This document shows, piece by piece, positions 32,305 to 43,215 of a stretch of 51,670 nt of DNA. Each line of letters starts with the position of its first letter. Position 1 is the first letter of the stretch. The translations under genes and the position numbers were made by a program. Below the pieces are notes generated by a model. The model had not been told where the DNA came from. It was given only the letters and a program-made list of their open reading frames with translations, and did not search any database. This stretch comes from Zygnema cylindricum (lineage: Eukaryota > Streptophyta > Zygnematophyceae > Zygnematales > Zygnemataceae), in NCBI GenBank assembly GCA_037447655.1, contig JBBHKE010000881.1:1-51670 (forward strand), written 5' to 3'.

Positions 32305-34065
32305 GCAGATACAGAAAAAGAAAAATTGTGACATGCTGGACTATTAAGGACCGTGTCACGATGCACAACCAACAAAAAATCACAAGATTTGCACATGACA
32401 CGTGTTTTCCAAAATATAACCGAAAATAAAAATGTAATTTCGTAACATTCCTTCGTCACGTTATTTTCGGTAACTTTTGTTCGTCACACTATTTCTCTCA
32501 AAGGACTTTGGTTATGTTCGAAAACAGAAACCCTAAAAAATGAGCTGGCGTAAAGACCGGCGTCTGCAAAAAGTATAAAAGTTATGTCGTATGATGATTT
32601 TGTACGCGGGTACATGGTACGCAAGTGAAGATTTGAAGTTAAGTTCGTTTGTGCGAAAAACACTGAAAGATATTCAATATCGGATTGTAGTTTGCGTGGC
32701 GCCAGTCAATTTAGAACACGTGGTTTACATACTCTTCGTGATGGAACATCGACCCGGTCAGTAGAGTTGGCCGTACGATTACAGAAACGTTCGATATAAC
32801 TTCACCCTAAACTATTCAAAAACAATCTAAATTAGAATAGTATAAACCGACCTATATTAGTAGAAAGGAAAAAGAAGAATTATCAATTCTATTTTAGGTT
32901 CAAAACTTAACGGCGCCGAAATAGCGTTACCAACACTAGTAGCAATTCACGATGTACTCGACAGTACAGTACTGTACAGTTCACCGTATGATATTTAACT
33001 GCTCTATGTATACTATATCGTACTTATATTCTATATTCTATTTCTTTAGTAAAATGTGAAATAAAAATAGGGAATTGATCATGGCAGTGATTGTTTTGGT
33101 TGCGCACAGTCACTTACGTCATTTTGTCAAAAAATGTACGTTTGAAGTACACATTGGTACAAGTAAAGTACCGTTGAGTCTAAATTTGACAGTCAATCAG
33201 TTGGACAGCTTTGACTTTCAAAAAATTGTTTCAACCGCTTAAACTTTTGCCGCGATTGCGATCGTCGACCGTGATAATAAAATTAGCAATTCACATGGCC
33301 GGCGAACGTTTACGGCAACAAAACTGCGGCAACCACATGTAAATAAAAGTGTAGCATACAGTCACTTTTTGTCGTTACGTGAGCTCCACGGTGAGAGCAC
33401 GTTGGATATTAACTTAGGGCAAGGTTCCATTAGGGAAAAAATGCCAATTTTAACTGAAAGTCGTACTGTTTCGTACATAGCCGTACCAAAAAAAAAAAAT
33501 GTCAGAAAAACAAGCCTACTCAATGACGGATTTTATTCTCCACGTTTATGGGTGTAAACGTGGACCGTCAGATGCCAAATCGGATACGCCATCGTCTGAC
33601 ACTTTCAGTTCGGAACAAGTGACCCGGAGTAGGTCAATTTTCAGCGCCTGAACGAATAGCATTGTGCCTCGTGGAAAAGTGAACCAATTTCCACGACGAA
33701 CGCGCGACCTCGTGGGTACACGTCGCATATTATGCCTTGGAGGATGCAATGTCACCCACCGACATTATCCTCCTATGACGCTCCCCCCCTTCAAAAATGT
33801 TTGGTTTGACTTTTTTTTAGGGTTTCGCTGTTTGCCGTGCGCGTTTCTCTCTCGTTTATAATCCTTCCGTACTTTGCGCGCTTTTTTGCTAACCTGTTTT
33901 TAAATTTTGTTAAAGTTCACAATTTTGCCACTCCTTTTTGATAATCCGTTTTTGAAATTTTACCCACTGGTTCAAATACGAACCATAATTTTAGAGCACT
34001 TTTTAGGGTTTGAACAGCAAAGTGTAGCACTTCCCACCGATTTATTAGTTTTTTTTAAATAGGTT
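32305..34065. other. Intergenic, no gene recognised
   Basis: A lone right end of the CACCGTG family (GCAATTCACGATGTA) is near 32943. Short open frames (for example 33369-33557 and 33546-33755) show no recognisable protein features. Nothing else is supported. Confidence 0.4.
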
Positions 34066-34071
34066 ATTTGC

Positions 34072-34079
34072 CTATATAA
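34072..34079 (+). promoter_or_regulatory. TATA box of repeat-derived transcription unit
   Basis: CTATATAA sits 47 bp before the ATG at 34119. It is the best TATA match near this array, and poly(A)-like signals lie at the other end of the unit, so the array is framed like a gene. Transcription is not shown. Confidence 0.45.
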
Positions 34080-34118
34080 GTGGGTGAATATGGAATCCAT
34101 CATTCAACCAAACCACAT

Positions 34119-34880
34119 ATGTATTTTCATTGTAGATTTAATTTAGATTTTCATTTTCAGACAGCACTTGACAGGTGCTGCAACTGTTCAGACAGCTGCT
34201 GCTGCTGGGCAGACAGCTGCTACTACTGTTCAGACAGCTGCTGTTGTTGGGCAGACAACTGGTGCTGCTGGGCAGACAGCTGCTACTACTGTTCAAACAG
34301 CTGCTGTTGTTGGGCAGACAGCTGCTGCTGCTGGGCAGACAGCTGCTACTACTGTTCAAACAGCTGCTGTTGTTGGGCAGACAGCTGCTGCTGCTGGGCA
34401 GACAGCTGCTACTACTGTTCAGACAGCTGTTGTTGTTGGGCAGACAGCTGCTGCTGCTGGGCAGAGAGCTGCTACTACTGTTCAGACAGCTGCTGTGTTG
34501 GGCAGACAGCTGCTGCTGCTGGGCAGACAGCTGCTGCTACTGTTCAGACAGTTGCTGTGTTGGGCAGACAGCGTTGGGCAGACAGCTGCTGCTGCTGGGC
34601 AGACAGCTGGTGCTACTGTTCAGACAGCTGCTGTGTTGGGCAGACAGCTGCTGCTACTGCTGTTGCTGGTGCAGTTGTTGGGCAGACAGCTGCTGCTGTT
34701 GTTGCTGGTGGAGTAGCACTAGTGCTACTGGTGCAGTTGCATGCACCAAGTCAGCAGCTGCTGTTGCAAGTCAGCTGCTGCTGTGCGGCTGGTGCTGCTG
34801 TGCGGCTGGTGCTGCTGTGCGGCTGGTGCTGCTGTGCGGCTGGTGGTGCTATTGGTGTTGAGGTCTTTCGAAAGAAATAA
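34119..34880 (+). CDS. Repeat-derived Cys/Ala/Leu-rich ORF on a 21/63-bp minisatellite
   Basis: From the ATG at 34119 a 253-codon frame runs to TAA at 34878-34880. After 'MYFHCRFNLDFHFQTALDRC' it is made of 7-residue units such as 'SDSCCCW' and 'ADSCYYC'. The DNA unit is 21 bp beginning CAGACAGCTGCT, arranged in 63-bp triplets. Small indels shift the frame so that the same protein changes to 'QTAAAAG'-type Ala repeats and later to 17-bp 'TGCGGCTGGTG' repeats. The other two forward frames are also open (Ala/Thr/Gln-rich and Leu/Arg-rich). No family is recognised. It could be a de novo protein gene, a non-coding transcript or an untranscribed minisatellite. Confidence 0.35.
   Translation: MYFHCRFNLDFHFQTALDRCCNCSDSCCCWADSCYYCSDSCCCWADNWCCWADSCYYCSNSCCCWADSCCCWADSCYYCSNSCCCWADSCCCWADSCYYCSDSCCCWADSCCCWAESCYYCSDSCCVGQTAAAAGQTAAATVQTVAVLGRQRWADSCCCWADSWCYCSDSCCVGQTAAATAVAGAVVGQTAAAVVAGGVALVLLVQLHAPSQQLLLQVSCCCAAGAAVRLVLLCGWCCCAAGGAIGVEVFRKK
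34160..34700. repeat. 21-bp minisatellite with 63-bp higher-order unit
   Basis: Units of about 21 bp begin CAGACAGCTGCT. Three variants, ending in GTTGTTGGG, GCTGCTGGG and ACTACTGTT, alternate to make a 63-bp unit, repeated until about 34480. More irregular copies with 1-2 base deletions follow. CAGCTG occurs in nearly every unit. Confidence 0.92.
34777..34844. repeat. 17-bp tandem repeat, four exact copies
   Basis: GCTGCTGTGCGGCTGGT is repeated at 34777, 34794, 34811 and 34828. The period is not a multiple of three, so successive copies are read in different frames. Confidence 0.93.
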
Positions 34881-34900
34881 AAAATAAAATAAATATTTAT
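34866..34900 (+). terminator. Clustered poly(A)-signal-like motifs
   Basis: AATAAA-type motifs occur back to back right at the TAA of the repeat-derived ORF ('aaataaaaaataaaataaat'). This would suit 3'-end formation, but the local sequence is also simply A-rich. Confidence 0.35.
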
Positions 34901-36069
34901 AAAACAAATTGACGTTATGCTTTTTGATTTATGAAAAGATGTCCAATTTAGATTATGAATTATAGAACTTTGACTTCAAACATTAGAAATAAAAAATTAG
35001 ATGATGATGCAAATATTTGCACTCGAAAAGTAAACATTCACATTGGAAATTAACCAAAATAATTTTTTATTTAACCCAAAAAATTCAATTCAAGACATTA
35101 GAAGAGAGAAAGAGAGAGCGTGAGAGAAGGTAAGTTTTTTTGGCATAATTTGATTATCGTGATTTTATTTCAAACTCGCAGTGCGAGTACATGTATACAA
35201 AAAGGAAAGCCCTACATTGATAGTATTGGAAAAAGAAAAACAATCTTACTTGCTATGTATTCTTTAAACATTTATTGTCAGACCGGAAAGCATTCCTAAC
35301 ATTGCAACAAATATATCCCTATGCTAAAAAATCGCAAACTACTTTATTCTTGGAAATATTATTGATTCAAGAAATGCATGTAAAACTGGTTGTTCCCTAT
35401 CATATTGAACACTACAAATATAACCCAAAGCAACAAGAGAAAAACCCAATCCTAACACAAATCACGCCTACAAATTAAGCCCATATCAAAGTGCTTCAAA
35501 GAAGTGAAGCTCCACCGATTATCGGACCACCGATACACCCATACAGTAATGGAGAGACAAATAACAGTGCAACATATACCTCCTCGTCACTGGAGGGACA
35601 GAAAATACAGAGCAACAAACAGAAATGAAACGTGGTCAAAATTCCCCTTTGGAAGTAAAACATTGTACGGCTCAAAGTTCAACCAAACACGAAAACTATA
35701 AAAAACCACGGTATTTCAGTCACAATTTAAGTCTACTGAAAAGGGAACAAACATAACAAACTACATTAATATGGCATTGATATAATACTATATTATATTC
35801 TCTTTGTATAATAGTACATGATTATATTGTGTTATATTATTAAGTATTAATGCATTGTATAACAAAATTAATGTATATTATAAAATATACATTATACTAC
35901 ATTAGGTTATTGTGACACATCTTTATATTGTATTTTATTATGTCACAATACATTAAATGATATATATTATATATAATATAACATTAGAATGTTATATTGT
36001 ATTACAGTATATAATACAATGACATTAAAATGTTTTGTATATTACATAGTATTACATTGTACATATTAC
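34901..36069. other. Intergenic, strongly AT-rich toward the right
   Basis: No gene recognised. 35275-35700 has two modest open frames with no recognised family. 35760-36060 is a run of TATTA/ATATT-type words ('attatattgtgttatatt'), nearly pure A/T, possibly a degenerate AT satellite or matrix-attachment-like sequence. Confidence 0.4.
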
Positions 36070-36074
36070 ATATT

Positions 36075-36640
36075 GTATAAAACTAACCAAAAAACTAAAC
36101 AATAAACTGAGCAATAAACTGAGCCAAAAACTGAGCCCAAAACTGAGACAAAAACTGAGAAGAAGACGGTGCCAAAGCGTGACCAAATAACTGAGCCAAA
36201 ATACTAAGCCAAAATACTGAGCAAAAAACTGAGCAAAAAACTGAGCCAAAAACTGAGACAAAAACTGAACAAAAAACTGATAAAAAAACTGAGCCGAAAA
36301 CTGAGCCAAAAACTGAGACAAAAATTGAGCATAAAACTGAACATAAAACTGACAAATAAACTGAGCAATAAATTGAGCAATAAACTGAGCAAAAAACTGA
36401 GCCAAAACTGAACAAAAACTGAACAAAAAAGTTATAAAAAAACTGAGCCAAAAAATGAGCCAAAAACTGAACAAAAAACTGAGAAAAAAACTGAAAAATA
36501 AACTGAGAAATAAACCGAGCGAAAAACTAAGCAAAAAACCGAACAAAAAACTGAGGAATAAAAAGAGCAATAAACTGAGCAAAAAACTGAAGAAAAAACT
36601 GAGGAAAAAACGGAGCCAAAAATTGAAAGATAGACAGAGG
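36075..36640. repeat. 12-bp minisatellite, unit near CCAAAAACTGAG
   Basis: More than 40 imperfect copies of a 12-bp unit ('ccaaaaactgag', variants 'gaaaaaactgag' and 'gcaataaactga'). Because 12 is a multiple of three, the minus strand stays open across the array from a true ATG at 36798 to 36052 (248 codons), giving 'QFLAQFFAQF' and 'FLSF' repeats after about 55 non-repetitive residues. The ORF is probably a by-product, but its non-repetitive start ('MEQLLAILILLNEHEGNQSEE') deserves a look. Confidence 0.9.
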
Positions 36641-37238
36641 AAGACAAGACCCTCAACCAAATTTATGAAGGTTTGGGAACTTGCCATGATGTTCCTTTGA
36701 ACAAGGAACATCATGATGGTTAGAATGATAATTTCTTCCTCGGATTGGTTACCTTCATGTTCATTAAGGAGGATAAGTATGGCCAGCAACTGTTCCATTT
36801 TGAAAAAATCGAAGGAGAATGAAGACTAACACCGCTGCTGCGGAGGTTTAGGTCAAAAAGAGGCGTTAAGGAGAGAGCCATGGGAATATTTTAGAGACGC
36901 TGTGTTCCCTGTTACATGACCGTACATTTCGTACATCATCGTACATTACGTACGACGTCCTTTTTACACCTAGTACTACAAATTTTGCGTTATCAACTTG
37001 CTGCCAAAGATTCTATATGGATTAGCACGATCGGAATAGCTGCTTACGTGTAACCAACCAACATGCGCCACGCAAAATAAATGTCGGTTACTGACCCGAC
37101 ACAATGGAACGGTCGCTTCAGTAAACGAATATGGAACGGTCGCTTCAGTAAACGAATTTTTGACGTTTACAGAGACCGCCTAATAGAACAACGCTCTTAG
37201 CTCAATCAAAATTTAGTCATCTAAGCGTTACATTGAAC
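36641..37238. other. Intergenic with palindrome and Harbinger-like right end
   Basis: CATGATGTTCCTT and its reverse complement AAGGAACATCATG form a 13-bp-arm hairpin at about 36686-36718. A tandem 'atggaacggtcgcttcagta' pair lies at 37103-37156. The sequence ending GAACAACGCTC followed by TTA near 37196-37199 resembles right ends of Harbinger-like elements in this window. No gene. Confidence 0.45.
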
Positions 37239-37566
37239 TTAGGGTGTGGCCCCATGTGGCTAAGTTCGGGTTTTTTTATGTCGTTTTCCTTTCAAACTTA
37301 GCGCCGTACTGCCTAAGTGTCGACCGTACGAAGAAATCGCAAATTTGTATAGTACAATTTGCGTCATTCTCGAACTTAAGATGTACAAAAATTTGTCGTT
37401 TTGCGTTTTTTCGACCCACTGTCACGTCATCGTCAAACTTATCATAAAATACATCGGCAATGTGTTTTAAGCTAAGTAAATCCGTTTACACCAATAGGAA
37501 AACAAATTTTCATGTGTGACTTTTTTTCAAAACTTTTTGACGAAAAAAACGTACATTTGTCCGCTA

Positions 37567-38105
37567 CACCGTGAATCGTTATTCGCGTAAAGGTTTCTTT
37601 AGCCTGTAGGAACAATTACCGTTATTTACGCTAATTGAGAATTTGGATTTTTTCAAAAAAAACATACATACTGGATATTTACTTATACTAATTTGGATTT
37701 AAAAAAAATTAAACACCCTCCCCAAACTTGTTTACACTAATATAGGTTCTTTTCAAAATCTGACAAATCGTACACAAATCGTACGTTCACACCGTCTAAA
37801 CGCGGTTGCCGGACGAATATGTGAGAACGTGATTTTTGACAACCCGATTGCATCCCCTTTTTAGAGCGCATATTCTCATGCGTCCGTGGTTACTAAAACC
37901 CATTAAATACACTTTCTTACTTAAAAAAGGTACATTTTTGTACGGTATGACACCAACCGTACAACACTCTATTTAGATGATAAAAATTGGAAAATAACCC
38001 TAAATGGCGTAAAAGAAAAAACAGAATAATTTATGCTGTTTAAGAATTTGGGGAAAAAAAAGGTACCTTAAATAGCGTCCATTACGCCAATACCGATTCA
38101 CGGTG
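37567..38105. mobile_element. TA-flanked mariner/Stowaway-like element inside Harbinger
   Basis: The left end CACCGTGAATCGTTATTCG and inverse right end CGATTCACGGTG match in the terminal repeat (about 27 bp with a few mismatches). TA lies at 37565-37566 and 38106-38107. The host sequence on both sides ('cgtacatttgtccg' and 'tgtacgaattg') is continuous with its paralogue at 44200-44250, which lacks this insertion. It encodes no protein. Confidence 0.8.
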
Positions 38106-38335
38106 TAGTATATTGTACGAATTGTTTTTTATAGGAGTCTCGAGGCTGCAATGGCCTTCGATAGAAAGGTGAAAATTCCGCCACTGCTAGTCGCCCTCAA
38201 TGCTACTGTCATCTCGAGCGCCATTCACCCCTTCAAAGTACACTATTTCGCATTCTGCCACAAGTTGGCTTTAAGGGCAGCGGAAGGGAGCGGGAGAAAA
38301 TATTCAGAGCAACGTTTTTCAACCACCGCGGAAGG

Positions 38336-38343
38336 TATAAAAA
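38336..38343 (+). promoter_or_regulatory. TATA box upstream of Myb-like gene
   Basis: TATAAAAA lies about 270 bp before the ATG at 38605. Between them a segment of about 105 bp (with 'ctgttttggt', 'cacactatttatggtgaat') is duplicated: 38349-38453 and 38494-38596. The position suits a promoter of the transposon's Myb-like gene. Confidence 0.5.
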
Positions 38344-38604
38344 CCAAACATTTTAAAAGAAATAAAACATTTTTCTGTTTTGGTACAATTTTCGATTTGC
38401 GTGACTAACCACACTATTTATGGTGAATTTGACGGAAACTTGTTTGTGGGAGTATTGTTTTTTCCCTCCAATATTCTTCACAATAAATACAAAACAAACA
38501 TTTAAAAAAAAACATTTTTCTGTTTTGGTGCAGTTTTCGATTTGCATCACTAACCACACTATTTATGGTGAATTTGACGGAATCTTGTTTGTGGGGCAGA
38601 AATT

Positions 38605-39928
38605 ATGGCTGAAAACGTGTTGCCAAACACCACAAATCAACGGACCAATAAGACACCTGGAACACTTCGTTTAGTTTCTCACGTAAACAACCAACTTCCC
38701 ATTGTTTCTCTCTTGGGAAACACCAATTTTACACCTTCCCCGAGATTGTCTTGGCATACTCTTAATTCACAACCTACGACCACTACTCCAGTCACTTTAC
38801 CTACTTTCCCCACAACATCTCAGGTTTTTATAAACCTAGATCCCTTTCTCAACACAGTTAGAACTCCATTTCACCCTTTACCTTGTCAACCTACAATTGC
38901 ATGTATATATGCCTTATCTCCTCCTCAAATGCAGAGTTCATTTCATGAAAATGCCATGAGTTCGCCGAAACGCAAAAAAACATCAAAAAAATGAAGCATC
39001 AAACAAAGGAAAATCCCCGGAGAAAGAAAATATGAGCCCAAATAATAGGAACGTAAGTTGGAACCTTTACGAGATGGGGCTTCTCAACGAAGGAAAAAGA
39101 CAACAAAATTTACATACCCCAACAAAAAGCACAAAGGCCAAATTTGGGTCAAGAGCAGAAAAATGGGAAAGCATCTCGAGGGCTCTCAAAGAGGGTGGAG
39201 TGGAGCGTGACTGGTGTGAGTGCGAAAAAAAGTGGAACAATCGCTCCAACGACTACAAAATGATAAAATACCACGGAAAAAAAAGTGGAGTCCACGCATA
39301 CTTTTTAATGAGTAAGAAAGAAAGATCTAACAATGGTTTGGTAGTTTCTTTTCCGCAGTTGTTGTTCGATGAAATGGATAGTTGGATGAATAAGAGGGAT
39401 GCTGTTAATCCAAAAGTGACTTGGGACACTTGGGGATGAGGCGCCAAGAGTTGAATCGGATTTTGAAGAAGAAGAGGACACCATAATTTTGGAGGGAGAT
39501 CCGACAAGTCAAGAAGGTAAAAACAAAAGAACAACAGTGGGGGAGAAATCTTCTGAAGAGGGTACATTTATAAATGGGGAGGAAGTGGGAGAGAAAAGAG
39601 AAAGTGACCAGAATGGAGTAGGAGTTGGTCCCATTCCGACGGAGACAAGTTTTCAACCGGAAGAAAATGCAAAAGGGTTGTGGGTCAAGTTTACCAAGAG
39701 GACCGCTCTAATGTAGCTCTCGAGATCGTCGAAAAGCTGGACAAAACCCTTGAAAAATTCAACAAGAACCAATTCGACCAGCAGAACAAACTGTTGGATA
39801 AACAGATGGATAAACAGTTTGATCAACAGAAAGAACTAATTGGAGCCGTTGTGAACGCTCTTGGAAAGGTTGTCTCTGAAGTGACGTCGGCTATGGTGTC
39901 AAACACGGAGAGAATTATGAAGGGCTAG
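38605..39928 (+). pseudogene. Myb/SANT-like (trihelix-type) transposon protein, three frameshifts
   Basis: Four open segments follow one another in different frames. 38605-38994 (true ATG) is Pro/Thr-rich and ends Lys-rich. 39032-39439, whose frame is open from about 38987, contains a Myb/SANT-like domain: 'SWNLYEMGLLNEGKRQ', 'AEKWESISRALKEGG', 'EKKWNNRSNDYKMIKYHGKKSG'. 39450-39716 is acidic. 39680-39928 ends with a Gln/Lys-rich amphipathic helix ('DQQNKLLDKQMDKQFDQQ'). Shifts occur at an A run (38984-38991), at a GGGG (39433-39436) and near 39685. Each one-base change restores the order of a single protein of about 440 aa. Such proteins help PIF/Harbinger nucleases bind transposon ends. The homopolymer position of two shifts makes sequencing error an alternative. 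Confidence 0.75.
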
Positions 39929-40016
39929 CATTTTATAATTTTGGATACGGAAGTTATTTCGTAAGTTATTATGAAAAAGTAGGAGGATTTTATTTGCGTT
40001 CAGTGGCAAAAAAACA

Positions 40017-40530
40017 CAGAAAACTTTTGGTTTGAGGTCGTTTCTTTGATGTGCAAACAGTGATGGGTTGAGGCATTTTTTGGCTATTTTTCATGTAGAA
40101 AATGTGATGTATCGTGTAGTTGATTTTAATAAATTTTTGTTTTGTTTTATACATGAATACTACATGGATGTCATTCGGGTTTAAAGGCTTTAAAAACAGA
40201 AAACATTTTGTTTTGAGGTCGGTTTTTTTTATGTGCAAACTATGATGGTTTAAGGCATTTTTTTGCCCTTTTTGATGTGAAAAATGTGATGTTTCGTATA
40301 GTTGGTTGTGCATTTTTTCTTTTCTGTTTTATACATGAATATTATGTGGATTTCATTCGCGTTCAGTTGCAAATAAAAACTGAAAGCATTATGTTTGAGG
40401 TCGTTTCTTTCATGTTTTGATGTTTTGATGGTTAAGGCCATTTTTGGCCCATTTTAATGTAAAAAATCTGATGTTTCGTATAGTCGGTTTTAAGAATTTT
40501 CTTTTCCGCTTTTTACATGAATAGAAGGAA
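40017..40530. repeat. About 180-bp tandem repeat, three copies
   Basis: Blocks beginning near 40017, 40197 and 40378 share 'ttgaggtcg(t/g)tt', 'atgtgcaaac' (first two copies), 'gtgatgtttcgtatagttg' and 'tttatacatgaat'. They lie directly downstream of the Myb-like gene inside the Harbinger element. There is no coding potential. Confidence 0.75.
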
Positions 40531-41415
40531 TATGTTGTCTCTTACTTTACTCTTCGCCTTGTGAGCTATCGAAAGTTTGGGTTTTTCAATATCCACATTA
40601 TATTGTGCATATACATTTTTACTAGCGTGAATGATTTTTTTTTTTGTTCCATGGGTAATTTTTCCATTGAATGTTTTGTCTTCTTTTCAGGTGTTTAGTG
40701 TTCCATAGTTATGCCAATATTCCAGTATTTGTAGTTGTTTAACTAATTTCACATTCAGTTTGCTTAGGTTTCGTTGCATGCTATTATTGTAATCTATGAC
40801 TATTTTGTAGCATCATTTTTTCAGAAGGTACACAAGTAGATATTGTTGGATTATTGTCGTTTCGCGGTATTTCCGCGAAGCGTCATACCAACATTTAATT
40901 GTTGACGTGAAGTACCACGTCATCATACGAAACGTACGATGTAAGTTTCGTGGTACTAATTTTGAAGCACTTATTCAATAATCATTAGAAAGAATAAGGT
41001 AAAAAACCACCAAAAAACATAAATCGGAAACATATACAACATAACAAACCAGATTGGGAAAAAATGTGAGAGTGATGTTCATGAATATATAAATGGAATT
41101 ACACATTCCATTACATTTAAAAACCTCAAAGATAGTGACAGAAAAAGTAAATTCCCATTTCAATCTCCAATAGTGCCCTCTTTACGAAATATTCACAAAG
41201 AAATACAACTGTGGATTTTTTTTTTTTTAAATAAATAAATAAAAACATCTAAGATAGTGACCCAAAAAGTAAATTCCCTTTTCAAACCCCGATAGTGCCT
41301 TCTTTATTTAATATCCACGAACTGAAATACAACTGCAGAAAAGAAAAAAAACTTGTGAAAAAAAGCTAATCTTTTGAAGCATACAACATAAATTTCATTA
41401 ATTTTCAACTTCCAT
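40531..41415. other. Non-coding interior of the Harbinger element
   Basis: No gene recognised. A 125-bp-spaced direct repeat with 'agatagtgac' and 'aaaaagtaaattccc' lies at about 41121 and 41246. The GTCGTTTCGCGG stretch near 40857 resembles short motifs in the insertion at 1985-2170. Confidence 0.4.
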
Positions 41416-41830
41416 TCAATCACTTTTAGTTCTATCACTACCACCATCGTCGGCTGTTTCATTTTCAAAGCTTCCTATAATCACCATATTTTCTTCCCTT
41501 TCATCTTCCGTGTCCGTAACGTAGACTCTATTTCCATTCTGATCACTATTGCCTCGCGAGACGTAATTACATAACACCTCCCTTATCGCAGCACCACGTA
41601 TTTTAGCAGACTGACAAATTTTTGTTCCTCTTTCCACTTCCCCAGTATTTCGTAGTCGTTCTTCTTCGACTCGAGACCTACGAGATGGCTTTTCGCGAAA
41701 TCCACTTAAAGCATTGGCTCTCTCTTTTACACAGATTTGTTTTGATTTGCTCCACACAGAAAGTGCAAAATTCAAAACGATGCTTCGCAAATAATTTAAT
41801 TCAGTTTGGTATTCTATTAAATATTTAGTT
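41416..41830 (-). pseudogene. Possible C-terminal fragment of a transposon protein
   Basis: A minus-strand frame of about 130 codons with non-repetitive, charged composition ends at 41416: 'LRSIVLNFALSVWSKSKQIC', 'RSRVEEERLRNTGEVERG', 'AKIRGAAIREVLCNYVSRGN', then an acidic tail. The 'A..IRE.L..Y' pattern resembles C-terminal tails of HARBI1-type nucleases, and convergent Myb and nuclease genes are common in this superfamily. There is no ATG (it opens at TTG), no catalytic DDE part, and upstream lies minisatellite. If the reading is right, the nuclease was largely lost. An unrelated fragment remains possible. Confidence 0.3.
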
Positions 41831-43215
41831 AAGTTACCACTTTAGTTTTCAGCTCAATATCCAACTAGAATTTTGCTTCAATACTCAATTCAGTATCTTG
41901 TTAAGTTTCCAAATTAGTATTCACTTTGTATCAAGTTAAAGTATTAAATTCAGATATTCAGTATATGTTCCAGTTGAGTATCTTGTATATTATTGAGTTC
42001 AGTATTTAGTGCAAAACTCAGTTCATTATTTTATTTTGGTATTTATTTCAGTTTGTTATTCCGTTAAAAATTTAGTTCAGGTACCAGTTTAGTCTTCATC
42101 TCACTATATTTCCTATTGAGTATGGAATGAAGTATTCAGTTCAGTATCCACTGTAATATTTGGTTAGGTTTTCTGCTAACAATTTTGTTCAGTTTACGAG
42201 TTCAACTTTCAGTTCAATACCTTGTTTAGTATTTGATTCAGTCTTTAGTTCATTATGTAGAACATCAGTTATTTTAGTATATTTCCAATTGAGTATGTAA
42301 CATAGTTTTCAGTTCAGTATCCACATTAATACTTGGTTATATTTTCTGTTACACGTATTGTTCAGTTTACTTGTTCATTTTTCAGTTCAATACCTACTGT
42401 AGTATTTGAATTAGTGTCTGTAGTATTTGAATTAGTGTAGTATTTGATTCAGTACTTACTTCAGTATTTAGTAGATCAGTTATTTCAGTATATTTCATAT
42501 TGAGTATGTAATGTAGTTTTCAGTTCAATATCCACTGTAATATTTGGTTAGGTTTTCTGTTAACTATTTTTTTCAGTTTACGAGTTTAGCTTTCACTTCA
42601 ACATCAAGTTTAGTATTTGATTTAGTCCTTAGTTTGGTATTTAGAACATCAGTTATTTCATAATATTTCCAATTGAGTTTGTAATATAGTTTTCAGCTCA
42701 CTATCCACTGTAATATTTTGTTAGGTTTTGAAGAAAACATTTTGTTCAGTTTACTAGTTCAGCTTTCAGTTCAATACCTATTGTAGTATTTGAATTAGTG
42801 TAGCATTTGATTTAGTCCTTAGTTCGGTATCCAGTAGATCAGTTATTTCAGTACATTTCCAATAATATGTAATATATAATAATAATGAGTAATATATAAT
42901 GAGTATGTAATATAGTTTTCAGTTCAATATCCACTGTAATAGTTGGTTAGGTTTTCTGTTAATTGTTTTGTTGTGTTTATTAGTATAGCTTTCATTTCGA
43001 TACCTAGTTAAGTATTTGATTCAGTACTCAGTTCAGTATCTATTTCAGTTTTTTAATAAGTAAGCAATTCGATATGAGGTTAATATTCATTTTAGTTTTC
43101 AATTCAATACTTTGTTGTGTTCGATTCAATATTCAGCTCGATTATAAAATCAGTATTCAGTCCGGTGTCCACTTCAGCATGTAGGTTAGTATTCATTCAG
43201 GTTTCAGTGCCCAAG
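41831..43215. repeat. Degenerate CAGT(T/A)-type satellite with 180-225-bp higher-order unit
   Basis: About 1.4 kb built from words such as TTCAGTAT, AGTATTTGATTCAGT and TTTTCAGTTCA with a loose period near 12 bp. A longer unit with 'ccactgtaatatttggttag' recurs near 42149, 42328 (diverged), 42529, 42706 and 42931. The ACTGAG/CTCAGT core recalls the 12-bp minisatellite at 36075-36640. No coding potential. Confidence 0.75.

Noticed and set aside
34119-34880. Metallothionein or other known Cys-rich protein
   Set aside because: The cysteines come from the repeat unit (TGCTGCTGC) and alternate with Trp/Tyr/Asp in a 7-residue period; no metallothionein spacing.
36052-36798. Multi-pass membrane protein
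   Set aside because: The hydrophobic segments follow the 12-bp repeat exactly and have no variation expected from real membrane helices.
41416-41830. Confident call as a HARBI1-type nuclease
   Set aside because: Only a weak C-terminal pattern is visible and no catalytic acidic residues can be placed, so it is kept as a low-confidence fragment.
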